From Castanea sativa (Eukaryota > Streptophyta > Magnoliopsida > Fagales > Fagaceae): a DNA stretch of 64,000 bases. Shown one piece after another: positions 34,482 through 45,104 of the stretch. The DNA is taken from contig NC_134023.1 in the NCBI RefSeq assembly GCF_040712315.1, forward strand, positions 60,408,757 to 60,472,756. The letters run 5' to 3'. Position 1 is the stretch's first letter; each line of letters begins with the position of its first letter. The translations under genes were made by a program, and so were the position numbers. The notes beneath the pieces were generated by a model. That model made no database searches. It was not told the origin of the DNA and saw only the letters and a list, made by a program, of their open reading frames with translations.

Positions 34482-36054
34482 TATGGACTGTTTGGAAGTT
34501 TAAAAAAAGAGAAAGAATAGAGTAAAGGGAGGAAGAGTAATTCAATTACTTTGTTTGAAAGTTTTTTAAGAAAAGAGGGGTTTCAATTACCTCTAACCTC
34601 TCATTTTTAATTCCCCCAAATTGGAGAGATTTAGAGGAAGAGTAAAGTAGATAAATTATTAACCAAATGAATTTCCAATTTACCATTTCTAAATTAACAA
34701 AATTACAAACCAAAAAAATAACATAGATCCTTATTTTCTTTTCTTTTCCTTAATATTTTCCTCCGTAACTACTAACTAAAAAATTATTTTCCTCAGTAAC
34801 CAAACAGATGATCAATTATTTGACTTTGAAAACTCTTCAAAACATGTTCTCAAGAATCAGACACAGCACCAAGTCGTTGTATATTATTTTTAATTGATCA
34901 ATATGCTGCTTCATGATTGAAGATATAAACAAAACAAAACAAAATTGATCAATTTTCAAAATCCAAGAATAGGAAACAAAACAATCCAATTGAACAGAGT
35001 AAAATTCATAAATCTAGAACACCTATCCCCCATTTGGTTGCTGAGAAAACAGATAAAGCCAAGGAAAAAAAAAAATCTCATCCATTGGAAGTTGACGGAA
35101 ATGAATATCACCTACTTTGAACAAAAACAAACCAATTAGATCACCTACTTTTTTTTTTTTTGGAGATAAAAGATAGGCATTGTATTAATAATATCAAACA
35201 GTATACAAGCTAAGGATACCCTGTTTTAACGTATATAGAACAGGGGAAGGGAAAAACAATGATTACAAGGACAATATGCTCATCTGATGCTCATCAGATC
35301 ACCTACTTTGAACAAAGTAAGAATTACATATAGAGTACAATTATATCACTATTTGGCTGCTGAGAAAATAGAGATAGTAAAAAATAAATGAAATCTTACA
35401 AAAATCAAAGCGGAGCTACGTTATGCACATGCACGTACACCTTGTTGTGACTGATCTGATAAAATAATAATTTTAATGTCTCTATTGTTTTGCACACTTG
35501 TGCGTTTCCAATAAGGAGGTTTCCATTCTTGACATCTAGAGCCTTGTAATGTTATTGAATGAGAGACTTCTGATGCAGAGTTTATTGTTTCTAGAGCTTT
35601 AATATCCTAAAATTTTCTTAGAAATCTATGCCCTTCATGGTGGTGATGAGAAAGGATTTTGTCTAAGTCCATTATGAAGAGTTTTGCAGATATTTGTTAC
35701 TGGTCAGTAAAGAAACTATTGGTATCTGTATGCAAGTTAAAGAGCACTCATTACAATAAAAAAAATTTCTTATGGGATGGCATTTTCTTGGCATCCAAAT
35801 AGCGAAAGAAAAAATAAAAAATAAATTTGCTTTATTAATTAGATAAAAAAAAGATTTTCAAATAGGAGTAAATTTGTCTATTTAAATCATTTCATCTTAT
35901 TTCCATCCTAATTTTTAAAATATCCAAACAAGAGAAAGGGCTAATTACTCCCTTCCCCTTACTAATTTTAAAAACATCCAAATGAAGTGGAGGATAACCA
36001 TTCCCCTCTACTCCCCTTTACTCTCCTCCCTCTCTAAACTTCCAAACAGGCCAT
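34482..36054. mobile_element. Non-autonomous DNA transposon with about 20-bp inverted ends, 1.57 kb
   Basis: The left end ATGGACTGTTTGGAAGTTTA is the inverse of the right end TAAACTTCCAAACAGGCCAT with one mismatch. Sub-terminal sequence is also symmetric (GGAGGAAGAGTAATTC against AACCATTCCCCTCTACTC). No transposase ORF is present. The target duplication is unclear. A younger retroposon sits inside at 35152-35295. Confidence 0.75.
35152..35295 (-). mobile_element. Short retroposon with poly-T (minus-strand poly-A) and 14-bp target duplication
   Basis: A 144-bp insert is bounded by perfect AGATCACCTACTTT repeats at 35138-35151 and 35296-35309 and opens with a T-run. On the minus strand it is therefore a short retroposed sequence with a poly-A tail. 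Its parent, probably the 3' end of a LINE, is not identified. Confidence 0.85.
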
Positions 36055-36196
36055 TATTAATGTCTATTACTGCATCGGGAAACAGATCCCGTGCTGTTTT
36101 CGCGCATTCTCTGGCTAACAACAGCTCCATTGGGACCCACATGTCCATGTCAGTTGGTCCCACTCACCAGCCAAACTAGCAGGGATAGTCACAGTG

Positions 36197-36222
36197 TGTG
36201 TGTGTGTGTGTGAGAGAGAGAG
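36197..36222. repeat. (GT)n(GA)n compound microsatellite
   Basis: An alternating GT run passes into GAGAGAGAG. Simple repeat. Confidence 0.85.
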
Positions 36223-36412
36223 TCACCCCTGGTGTCAGTGATAGACAAAAAGAATCCAAGTTAATCGAACGAAATAGGGACTCCCACACTCAAAACAGTC
36301 ACTTTAGTTCATGCATTTTCTCGTTTGGCAACTTTCAAGTTTAGTGAGTCATCACTCTATATCAGAGGAGTGACTCAGACAGTCATCAATTGGTTTTTTT
36401 CTACCAGAGTTG

Positions 36413-37217
36413 TGCTGGTGCCACGTAAAGTCGTATAATTTGTGCTACAATTTTTCTACGCAGTGAGTTGTGAGTGGTAAAGAAGTGATGTGAGATTACC
36501 TCTTTACTACTCACAACTTGCCCACATGGCGAGTTGTGAGTGATAGAGAAGTAATGTGAAGTTACCTTTCTACCACTCACAATTAGGGGTGTCCACGGGT
36601 CGGTACAGGTCGGGTTTGTGCCTAACCCGCAACCGACTCGACCAAGTCGGGTTCCAAATTTTCAGACCCGCCGCTGACCAGTCAGAAAATCGGATCGGAT
36701 CGAACGGTTCTTGCCGGAAAGTGGTCAGGTCTCAGTCGGGGTTGATTATTTGCAAACGGCAAGAATTTGGCCAAGAAAATATGAAAAACGCAGAATCTGG
36801 CGAGAAAAATTTTGAAAAACGCAGAATTCGGCGAAATTTTTTTTGAAAAACATTAGAAATTCGGCCAAATCTCGCCAGATCCAGCGAGATCTTAGCCATT
36901 TTCAACAAGATCTTGAATAGATCTAGCTTAAATCTTCCCAAAAAATCTCAAAAACTCGCCGGGAAAATGATGGGTCGGTTAGATCGGGTTTCACAGATTT
37001 GAGAGGAGGAGATCCGATCTCCGACCCGTTGATCTCGGATTTTGGAGAATCAAAACCGTCGCCGACCACTGGAGTAATCGGTTCAGTCAGCGGCGGGTCG
37101 GGTTCCGTCGGCGGCAGCGGGTGGGTCGGTTCCTGCAGGTCTTTGGACAACCCTACTCACAACTTGTCAAGTGGGCAAGTTATGGCACAAATTGTGCCAC
37201 TTTATGTGGCACCAGAA
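36413..37217. mobile_element. MITE with long inverted ends, split by a hAT-like element
   Basis: The left end GCTGGTGCCACGTAAAGT and right end ACTTTATGTGGCACCAG are inverse copies, with more sub-terminal matching (TTTGTGC / GCACAAA). Between the left end and 36583 lie two successive foldbacks built on GAGTTGTGAGT...ACTCACAA, each about 60 bp. Removing the inner element (36584-37155) restores a compact MITE of about 230 bp. Confidence 0.7.
36584..37155. mobile_element. hAT-like non-autonomous element, 572 bp, near-perfect 8-bp target duplication
   Basis: It begins TAGGGGTGTCCA and ends TGGACAACCCTA, imperfect inverted ends of the hAT type. The flanks are CTCACAAT (36576-36583) and CTCACAAC (37156-37163), an 8-bp duplication with one mismatch. 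The interior is GC-rich with repeated GGTCGGGTT and GACCCG motifs. The proline-rich and glycine-rich ORFs across it are composition artefacts, not genes. Confidence 0.8.
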
Positions 37218-37259
37218 TTATCCTTTCTATATGGCCACATTCCTTTCAACATTCCTTTG

Positions 37260-39310
37260 TGATGAGCTTGACAGAGTGACGGGTCTTACAAATCACACAT
37301 GACCACATTCATTATTCAATCCATCGTATTCCTATGAAGAAATTTCTAACATAGTTGGAAAAAAAAAAAAAAATCAATGCTCAAGTTGAATATTAGCAAT
37401 TTTTGTTTTTGCTAAGTGGTACAATTGGTTTTTTTTTTACAGACTAAGTTTGATTTCACTACTTAGGTGCTCAGGGTAAAGCACATATTTATAACAAGGT
37501 AGGGAAGAACAAACTGGCTATAGGGACTTGAGGGATTATAGAAATATCTTTTTTTTTCTTTACTATTTTCTTTTTTTTCCCCCTCCACTTAATAAGGGAC
37601 ATTTGACAATATAACAAAAGGGAGGAAACTTCCCCTATCGACCTCATTCAATATTGGACAAATGTTTTTTTTTTTTTTTTTTCAGACTCTTCCTCTTTTT
37701 TCTTTTCTTTTTTTTTTTTATAAATTTATTGAAAGTGAATTATGATAAATTTACCACTAGATTGAATTTTCTTATTATATCCTCTATGTTTGCAAATTTT
37801 CAAAAAAATAAAATATCGATAGCTATGTCATCAAAAAAAAAAAATCTAAATTCATGTTTTTGGAGTTTTAGACTATGCATAAAAAATAAGTTTATGGATC
37901 AAATAGTAAATAATATTAAATTTAAAAGAAATTTGACATGCATGTTAAGAACATAAAGAACATTTAATCCAATTATTAAATTTTCAAAATATATAGTCAT
38001 GTTAAGTTTTTAGTGAGAGTTTAAAGCATTTTTCTTTAAACTAGTTTAGAAAGAAACTTTATCCATCAATATTTTCCAAAGCTACTAACCCTACTCAATT
38101 TTAGAACTTAGAAGTGAAATGTACGAAATACCATGTTCCACTGAATTTTCTTTTAGCAAGTAATTCTATAATTTGTTGAAGTGGGGGATTAAAAATTATA
38201 GAAAAAAACGTGGTCATTCGTCTAAAATGTTATAAAAAGTGATGGATCACTTATAGTAGATCATTTCATCATGTGGTAAAATTGTGTGAGATTGCAAATT
38301 GAGTGGGTCTTAAATTTATTGAAAAATATAGTTATTGTACATACGATTTGTTTGGTTTTTATGTGTAAGAGAGTTATTGTTTGTTTTTTTTTTTTTCCTT
38401 TGTTGATTAAGAAAAGGTGGAATAGTGGGAACAATTCACTTTTCTAGAGTTAAACTCCCGCTCTAAATAACCTTGTTAACTCTGGTACTAATATTTTCCA
38501 CATCTCGAATCCAAGTGTTAAGATTAGATGGACGAGATACTTGATCACTTAACTCTTATAAATAATAAATAAATAAAAGTGAAATCTTGAAGCAAGTGTA
38601 TGGAAATACATGTTGGTAAACAATTTTTGTTGTTCAAACACCGTTCCTAAACGGGACCTAAGTTTATAGGAGAGTTATGATTGAATTGCAAGAGATTGTT
38701 GGACTTCTGATCAGCCCTTGTCAAATTACATGGGTCACTGTCAAGGTATAGACAACCCAAAGCAATTTGTAGCTCACATAGTCACTGTTAAAAAGTTACA
38801 AAGTGACTCTTATTTAGGACTTTCCAATTGTAAAGCAATTATCACTTAGTTTAGGTTTTGAATAAAAAATGCATTAACTTTTCTAAGAGAGGTCCCATTT
38901 TTTGAAAACATAACCCCGTTACTTCTTCCAAAAAAAATAATAATAATGCTAAACAAATGCTAAACACATTTATTATTTTCCCCCCTTAAAAAAAAAAAAC
39001 TAATGGCTTAGACTTTAAGCATGCTTAGTATAAAGAATTTGATTGAATCCTTAATTAATTGCACTATAAGGATTTTTTTTTTTTTAAGTTACAAAGTGAA
39101 ATAAGAGATTTGAATTCTAAATATTTTTATTGAAAATAACAAAAAATTCTATATAAGAGTTGAATTTTATTTTCATAGCATAGTGACTCAAAACTACGTG
39201 ATGTTCAAAAAATAAGAAAACTTATGTGTGAATTTTTTTTTTTTTTTTGGGGGGGAGGGGGGGGGGGGGATGAACCCATGTGTGAATCTCACCAAGCAAT
39301 TTTTTTTTTG
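37260..39310. repeat. Dispersed-repeat region, members of the A-B-C family
   Basis: Landmark C lies near 37300, landmark A near 38862 and landmark B near 39190. The stretch 37560-37660 matches 18515-18610. A SINE-like tract (TGGTACAATTGG...AGTTTGATTTCACTAC) lies at about 37410-37515 and resembles 56440-56550. A minus-strand family S3 SINE lies at about 38440-38560. A G-rich run near 39249-39270 is interrupted once by A. No gene is seen. Confidence 0.55.
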
Positions 39311-39316
39311 AGATAT

Positions 39317-39770
39317 TGCAGAGTCTAAAGTTGATAATTCAGGACCGCAAGTCAAGTTTGCCAAGATTTTTCCTTCTCAAAAAAAGTTTGCCAAGATTTT
39401 CCAAAAGCATCTTTTGATTTTGTCTTTTTATTTCATTGGCTGGGTAAGTTTTTGCAAAGATTTTCCGAAAGCCTAACAACCATTATGTTTGTAATTTAGT
39501 GAATGTGCTTTTGCTTTTTGATCAAGTAATTAATCTCGAATCTCCACTTGGAAGGGGAGATATCAAAGTAGAGTTACTTAAAAGACTCTTGCAAAGTCTA
39601 AAGTTGATAGTGCAAGACCGCAAGTCAAGTTTGCCAAGATTTTCCAAAGGTATCTTTGGATTCTGCCTTTTTTTATTTCATCGGTTAGGTAAATTTTGCA
39701 AAGATTTTCCAAAAACCTAACAACCATTATATTAGTATTTTAGTAAATGTGCTTTTGCCTATTGATTGCG
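39317..39770 (+). repeat. Tandem duplication, about 274-bp unit
   Basis: GTCTAAAGTTGATA occurs at about 39322 and 39596, followed in both by CCGCAAGTCAAGTTTGCCAA and, later, CCTAACAACCATTAT. The first unit has an extra short repeat (GTTTGCCAAGATTTT twice). The plus-strand ORF at 39499-39720 spans the junction and has no recognisable domain. Confidence 0.8.
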
Positions 39771-40486
39771 CCTTTTCATCATACTTTGCAATTTTATGTG
39801 AAATAATTTGGGAAAAATGCTCATACACTTCTTAAGCTTTGAACTAGTAGCCAACACACCTCCTAAACTTTTTTATTAGCCAATTTACTCCCTAAACTAT
39901 ATATACTTGCCAAATCAATACTCTAGCTAGTTTCATGTTAAAACACTAACAGAATATGAGCATGTGAGAAGCACGTGACCTTCTAAATCTAACTAAATCA
40001 CTATTTACACAATAAAAAGAAGAGAGAGGAGAAACTGACCGGCAGAAAAGAGAGAGAAAGGCAGTAAATATTGAGCGGGCTAGCTGATTGTACAATGGTT
40101 GTGTTCAAGGGAAATTATTTTTGCTGGTCGCTTTTTGAATTATTGGTTGAAGTTGAAACCCAAGAGTGAATCTTCTTCTTCTTCTTCTTCTTTTCTTTTT
40201 TTTTTTTTTTGGGATGAACCCATGTATGAATCTCAAACTGAAAAATCTTTTTATTTTTATTGAACGCTATCTAATCAAGCATTCCCATCCATCCGGGGAG
40301 CTAAAACTGCAAAATAGCTCTTATTGTTTACAAAAATGCACAAAACGCATTTCACATTTGGGAATGGAAAAATTTACATGCTGCTACAGTTTGATCTACA
40401 GCAAGATGTGTGGGTTAAGATTGGGTTGAGATAGCATAGGAAAACTAGCATTTTGTACAAAGATATACAGATTAAAAAAGAAGAAG
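39771..40486. other. Intergenic, no gene seen
   Basis: AT-rich, with a CTT run near 40170-40192 and a T-run after it that create the short ORF at 40166-40429. No domain and no conserved frame. Confidence 0.5.
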
Positions 40487-40637
40487 TGGGTTCCAGTTAG
40501 TTCCACTGGTAAAATCTCTGATGGTTGAATAAGATATCTGGGGTTCAAACCCCGTTTATACTTAGTCTGATAATAAAAGAGCTATCATCAAAAGTGGACG
40601 CTATAGGTTAAAACTCTCAAAAAAAAAAAAAAAAAAA
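40487..40637 (+). mobile_element. tRNA-derived SINE, family S1, with target duplication
   Basis: The A-box region AGTTAGTTCCACTGGTAA is followed about 50 bp later by the B box GGGTTCAAACCCC, as in tRNA-derived SINEs. A poly-A tail ends the element. Short direct repeats (GAAGAAG preceded by As) lie at 40480-40486 and 40638-40644. About 150 bp in all, the best-preserved member in the window. Confidence 0.8.
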
Positions 40638-40839
40638 GAAGAAGATAAACGACTAAGCCGTATAGTTGATTGAGTTCATACGACATGTCAGTTAACAACT
40701 ATCTTATAAGTGTTCGAAATATACTACAAGTTGTTGGTTTTAGGTTTTAGTTAATGTGTTGTCGTTTTGCATGAAGTCAGTTACATAATTAGCCACGTGT
40801 AAGTATTAGATTGGTACATGTTTCATCCTAGGTATGGCA

Positions 40840-41210
40840 AAGTAGCTTCTTCAAAAACTTTTGGGGATTATGGTCCCAGTCCAAGATTGCAAGAAACTTT
40901 TGGGGATTATGGTCGGTCTGATAATCTTTATTAATCAAACCGTGTAATAGGCGCCTAGACGGTGACCCATGATCCACATGGAATGCTATAATTTTTCCTG
41001 AATTCTCACTTGCCGCACTACTAATAGTTCCCTTTTTTTGACGAAAGAAGATAGATCTAATAGTCCCCTTAACAATTAAAGATTTGGAAAAGTGCAGTGT
41101 CCGTGCTCGGTAAATTAATTTAGATTGAAACTTCAATTGACCATACACCTCTATGATCAGTATGTGTCCTGAAGATTAATTATGGATTAATACCATTAAT
41201 AAACCAATGG
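40840..41210 (-). repeat. Orphan promoter-side fragment of the RLK unit
   Basis: GGGGATTATGGTCGGTCTGA, then a match to the sequence just upstream of the RLK1 and RLK2 TATA boxes (ACCCATGATCCACATGGAAT), then the 4610-4740 segment. No RLK coding sequence is attached. The start contains a short internal repeat of AACTTTTGGGGATTATGGTC. It is a remnant of a lost or recombined RLK copy. Confidence 0.7.
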
Positions 41211-41232
41211 TTTCTTATTCACACCTATTCAC

Positions 41233-41362
41233 CTAATCCATTTAGCTCAATTAGTAAAGTTCCCGATAGTTGAATAAGATTAATATGAGGTTCAATTTCT
41301 ACCTACACAAACCGATAATAAAAAGTTACCATCAAAGAGCAAACATCATAAGTTAAAATTCT
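41233..41362 (+). mobile_element. tRNA-derived SINE, family S1, diverged copy
   Basis: TTTAGCTCAATTAGTAAAG (A-box side), GAGGTTCAATTTCTA (B-box side) and an A-rich tail give the same layout as 40487-40637 with more mismatches. It sits inside the RLK upstream segment. Confidence 0.6.
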
Positions 41363-41634
41363 TTAAAAAAAAAATTTTAAAAAAAAAACTAATCCATTGA
41401 TTAGATAATAAAGATGGCTCATGAACCTATATGTTATGTTACTTTTCCCAGGGTGAGAATTTTATGACATATTCTTTATGACATATACTTTTCCCCTTTA
41501 TGTCCATTTATTACATGCATTACTTTCCCCTAGTCCTCATTGACTACGAGGACTTGAGCGATTATAGAGATATCCTTTTTTTTTTAGCGACTATAGGGAC
41601 GTTTGATAAGAAAAAAAAAAGGGAGGAATGGACA

Positions 41635-42240
41635 TGTAATAAATGGACATAAAGTATTTATCACTTATACTATAGATCATCTCATCAGACCTTTATATGT
41701 TTATATTGTACTTACAACGCAAATTTGTATTATAAACACACTAAAAGAGACAAATGTAAGTTTACCTTGCAAGTACGATGTAAACATAAATTTTTTTATT
41801 TCATCATGTTGTAAAATTGTAAACTGGGTGTGTCGTAAATTTTTTGCAATAGTTGGAGCACTTGTATTGGTCCAAATAAAATGACCTAAATGCAAAATTT
41901 TGACCAATCAATCTTAAAAATCATTCACATCTTTAAAGTTATGCATATATAGTCAATTTTATTCATTTTTTGCTTTTTTTGAGAATAAAGGAAAAAATAG
42001 ATGGTAATTGTGATGTATGAGATGAGAGAGAAACAAAATATATATATATATATTAATAAAATAAAAAATATAAAAAATATATTATTATGTGAATTTTTTT
42101 AAAAGTGGTCTAAAAAGACATAACATTTTTATTAAAATAAACAGAAAATTTTGCATGGAATATATTTATTTGATTTTTATGGTTAAGATAGATATTGACC
42201 GAATTAAAAGATTTCTGGACTTCGTATAGCCAAGGTCCAC
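41635..42240 (+). repeat. Block with direct copy at 49310-50310
   Basis: Collinear with 49310-49910 plus 50255-50310: the shared motif GTTGGAGCACTTGTATTGGT is near 41851 and 49530. The copy near 50 kb has gained a MITE (49912-50254). The ORF at 41603-41884 is partly matched by 49312-49563, but its frame is not conserved along its length and there is no domain, so I do not call a gene. Confidence 0.75.
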
Positions 42241-42245
42241 ACTCC

Positions 42246-42296
42246 AATTATTCAGCAAAAACTCTTTTTTTGATAATGAGTTTTTGCTGAATAATT
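42246..42296. repeat. Perfect 19-bp inverted repeat (foldback)
   Basis: AATTATTCAGCAAAAACTC at 42246-42264 is followed, after a 13-base loop, by its exact reverse complement at 42278-42296. Related copies at 32608 and 50308 lack it. Confidence 0.95.
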
Positions 42297-42649
42297 ATAA
42301 AAAAGAAGAAGAGTTTTTTTATTTTTATTTTTTATATATGAGACATATGAGTCTCGTTCATCAACAAGTGATTTTAGTTTTAGCTTTTTTATTCACAACT
42401 TTCCTTTGTATCGTGCTTGGCGGATTGACGGGTCTCGTAAGTCACACGTGGCCACATTCATTATTCAATCCATTGTACTCTTATGAAGAAATATCTAACA
42501 TAGCAGGAAAAAAAATCAGTGCTCCAATTGATTATTATTATTATCAGGGACAATTTTTTTTTTTCAAGATTAACAAATTCATAGTGTTCATCCAAAACCG
42601 TCGTCATAGTTAAAGAATGGTAAAATTATTAATTTTTATTATACTATTT
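42297..42649. other. Intergenic; contains repeat landmark C
   Basis: The stretch 42425-42560 holds landmark C of the dispersed family (CACATTCATTATTCAATCCA). The short plus-strand ORF (42284-42613) reads through repeat sequence and is not a gene. Confidence 0.5.
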
Positions 42650-43145
42650 GATGATGTAGAAAATCGTCAGTTGAACTCCTCGTTAATACAGATAGACAAT
42701 GTCAAATCAATGACTACAGAATCCTGCAAAAAGGGGTAAGTAGGCTTGGAATACACTGGTGTGGTGTGTCCCAAGGAGCCTCCAACAAGTTAGTCACTAA
42801 GATCAAAGCTCAATTGTACAAAGAAATTGCTTATTTGGCTAGAGTTGTTATGTCTATGTTGCGTACCATTGTTGTGATTCTTTGTGCCTTTTTATACGTC
42901 TTTGTCCCTCAAGATGGGTGTAAAGACCCCTCTTTATGAATGCAAGGGCATTATAGATTTCAATGGTCTTTTGCTCATTGGTCCGTCAGTTACGCTTTTG
43001 CCTATCTAGTGTGTTAACTGTTACTTATGTCATTTATGGGGAACTCAATTAATGTTTACTGTAGTCGTCCATTACATGTACGATGCCGGTTTTTATCTTC
43101 TTCTGCTATACAATGGACGAGGGTGATTTTTCTCCTCTTCTGTTG
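42650..43145 (-). repeat. Gypsy-type LTR remnant (3' side)
   Basis: About 500 bp match 47610-48125 in direct orientation (for example AAGTAGGCTTGGAATACAC and ATGTTTACTGTAGTCGTCC). With gag between them on the minus strand, these are the two LTRs of one decayed element. The true outer end may extend to about 43300. Confidence 0.65.
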
Positions 43146-43239
43146 CCCCTCTATTCTTGCCGTCGTATTTACAAACATGGTTGGAATATTCCGTCTCGTC
43201 ATGACACATGCCGTTCTATGATTACTTGGACATGTTGGA

Positions 43240-44264
43240 GCCGTTTCTTGGGTTTGCCTAAACATGTAAAAACAGACCAAAAATTGTTGACCTAGCCCGA
43301 ATTTGCCTGTTTTATCCTGAATTAAAAACTGGCCAACCCGCGGCCGACCCCTTTTTTGCAAGCCAACACAGTCCGATTCGACTAACCCGTCAACCCTTTT
43401 TTATTTTTATTTTTTTTTCTAAAATATATTTAGACTACATACCAATGTGCCAGGTGTATAGACATCAGTACATAAAGCACTGCATAGACACAATTTAGCC
43501 ATTTAGTAGCCACCAGTGTCAGTGGCCATTCCCCCATTTATTAAAAAATTAATTAATTAAAAGAAAATAAATACAAAGGAAAAAGCATCTACACCACTAA
43601 ATGTCTAACACAAAGTTAAATACTAAGTAGTAGATGAAAAAAATACAAAAGACAAAAGCAATTACAACTACACGTCTACACTACTAAACGTCTAACACTA
43701 AGTTAAATACTAAGTAGTAGAGGAAAAAAAATACAAAATGAAAAATCATTTACAACTACCCGTCTACACTGCTAAACATCTAACACTAAGTCAAATACTA
43801 AGTAGTAGAGTTAAATACTAGGACTATGTAACAAACAATAAGTCTAACTTGCACAATACAAAACTAAAGTAAAAGAAAAAGTCCAAAAGTCCATATCATT
43901 AGTGTGCAAACTTAATATATACTTTTTGTGCTCCTTAAAATCTATCTCTTTCTCAAGTTGTAAATTTGTAATTATAAGCATTATGCCTATGAGTTATTAA
44001 CATAGAAGATTTTGTTATTGTGAGCGTAAAGAATTTTTGTTAGGCACAAAACAATCAGAATTGGAAAGATATGGAAAGTTTTATTTTTATCGGTTTGTTT
44101 GTTTTTTTCCCTTTACATGTATACTAATAACACAAATAGTCTAATAATAGTAGGTGCCCGCTTAACGACCAAAAAAAAAACAAAACAAAGGGTATTATGT
44201 ACAATTTTTTCTTTGATTGATTTGATTTATTCTCTCTAAAAATTTTACATTTATTTTTTTTTAG

Positions 44265-44311
<47 letters not shown>

Positions 44312-44465
44312 GTGAAAATACGGGTTGGCCTGAACCCACCCGACTTGCCCGCAACTAGATTGGCCCCACCCATTTTCAACCCATTTAAAATGGCTTGTAT
44401 TTTAACCCGGCAAGTTTAGCTTGCAACTCGATTAACCCAACCCAACTCAACCATTTGCCATGTTT
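43240..44465. repeat. Low-complexity filler inside the gypsy remnant
   Basis: Two flanking stretches rich in AACCCG/GACCC motifs (43290-43400 and 44310-44465) bracket a tandem repeat (43580-43825) and an (ATT)n run (about 44268-44311). The flanks resemble the interior of the hAT-like element at 36584, so this may be a related insertion; ends are not resolved. Confidence 0.4.
43580..43825. repeat. Tandem repeat, about 86-bp unit, three copies
   Basis: Units carry ACACTAAGTTAAATACTAAG and TAGTAGAKGAAAAAAATAC at about 43600, 43687 and 43775. Non-coding. Confidence 0.75.
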
Positions 44466-44603
44466 CCCACACATTATTTTTTGTGGTTTTTATTTCTTTC
44501 CTCCAGGTGATTCTTCTAGGTCGTCTTCTTGGTTTTCCTCTGCTTGGTTCCTTAGTTCCTAGTAAGTCTTCTTAGCTCGCTCTTTGTTTCTTGCCTATAT
44601 CAT

Positions 44604-45020
44604 TGTGTGTGAATGATGATAGTTCGTATCATGTATTAAAGATACTTTTTTTAATGATTCATCATGTATGAACGATGATAGTTTGTATCGTGTATCAACG
44701 ATACTTTTTTAATGATTCATCGTGTATGAACAATGATAGTTTGTATTTTTTAAAGATTCATCGTGTATGGACGATGATAGTTTGTATCGTGTATGAACGA
44801 TACTTTTAATGATTCATTGTGTATGAATGATGATATTTTGTATCATGTATCAACGATATTTTTTAATGATTCATTGTCTATGAACGATGAAAGTTTGTCT
44901 CATCATGTATGAATGATACTTTTTAATGGTTCATTGCGTATGAATGATGATAGTTTGTATCATGTATCAACGATACTTTTTTAATGACTCATCGTATATG
45001 AACAATTATAGTTTGTATCT
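44604..45020. repeat. Dyad-symmetric minisatellite, about 58-bp unit, left part
   Basis: About seven units built from ATTCATCGTGTATGAACGAT, GATAGTTTGTATC and GTGTATCAACGATAC. Each unit has short palindromes: CATCGT...ACGATG and ATCGT...ACGAT. The array continues at 46036-46375 beyond an LTR-like insertion. Confidence 0.85.
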
Positions 45021-45104
45021 TTCAAGTTTGGTTTTTCACATAATATTTATGTTGGCTTTATTCCATGACTAAAAGTGTTGTAATTGCATTAAGTTATTTG
45101 CTTA

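Noticed and set aside
36556..37262. Proline-, glycine- and serine-rich ORFs on both strands
   Set aside because: They fall inside the GC-rich hAT-like element and its MITE host, and are composition effects of GGTCGGGTT-type repeats.
41603..41884. ORF repeated at 49312-49563 as a possible conserved small gene
   Set aside because: The similarity extends evenly beyond both ORFs, indels shift the frame, and no domain is seen, so it is a repeated non-coding block.
44124..44354. Asn-rich ORF on the minus strand
   Set aside because: Thirteen or more Asn residues come from the (ATT)n microsatellite.
44604..45020. CRISPR-like array
   Set aside because: The repeats are contiguous variants without unique spacers, and the host is a plant nucleus; it is a minisatellite.
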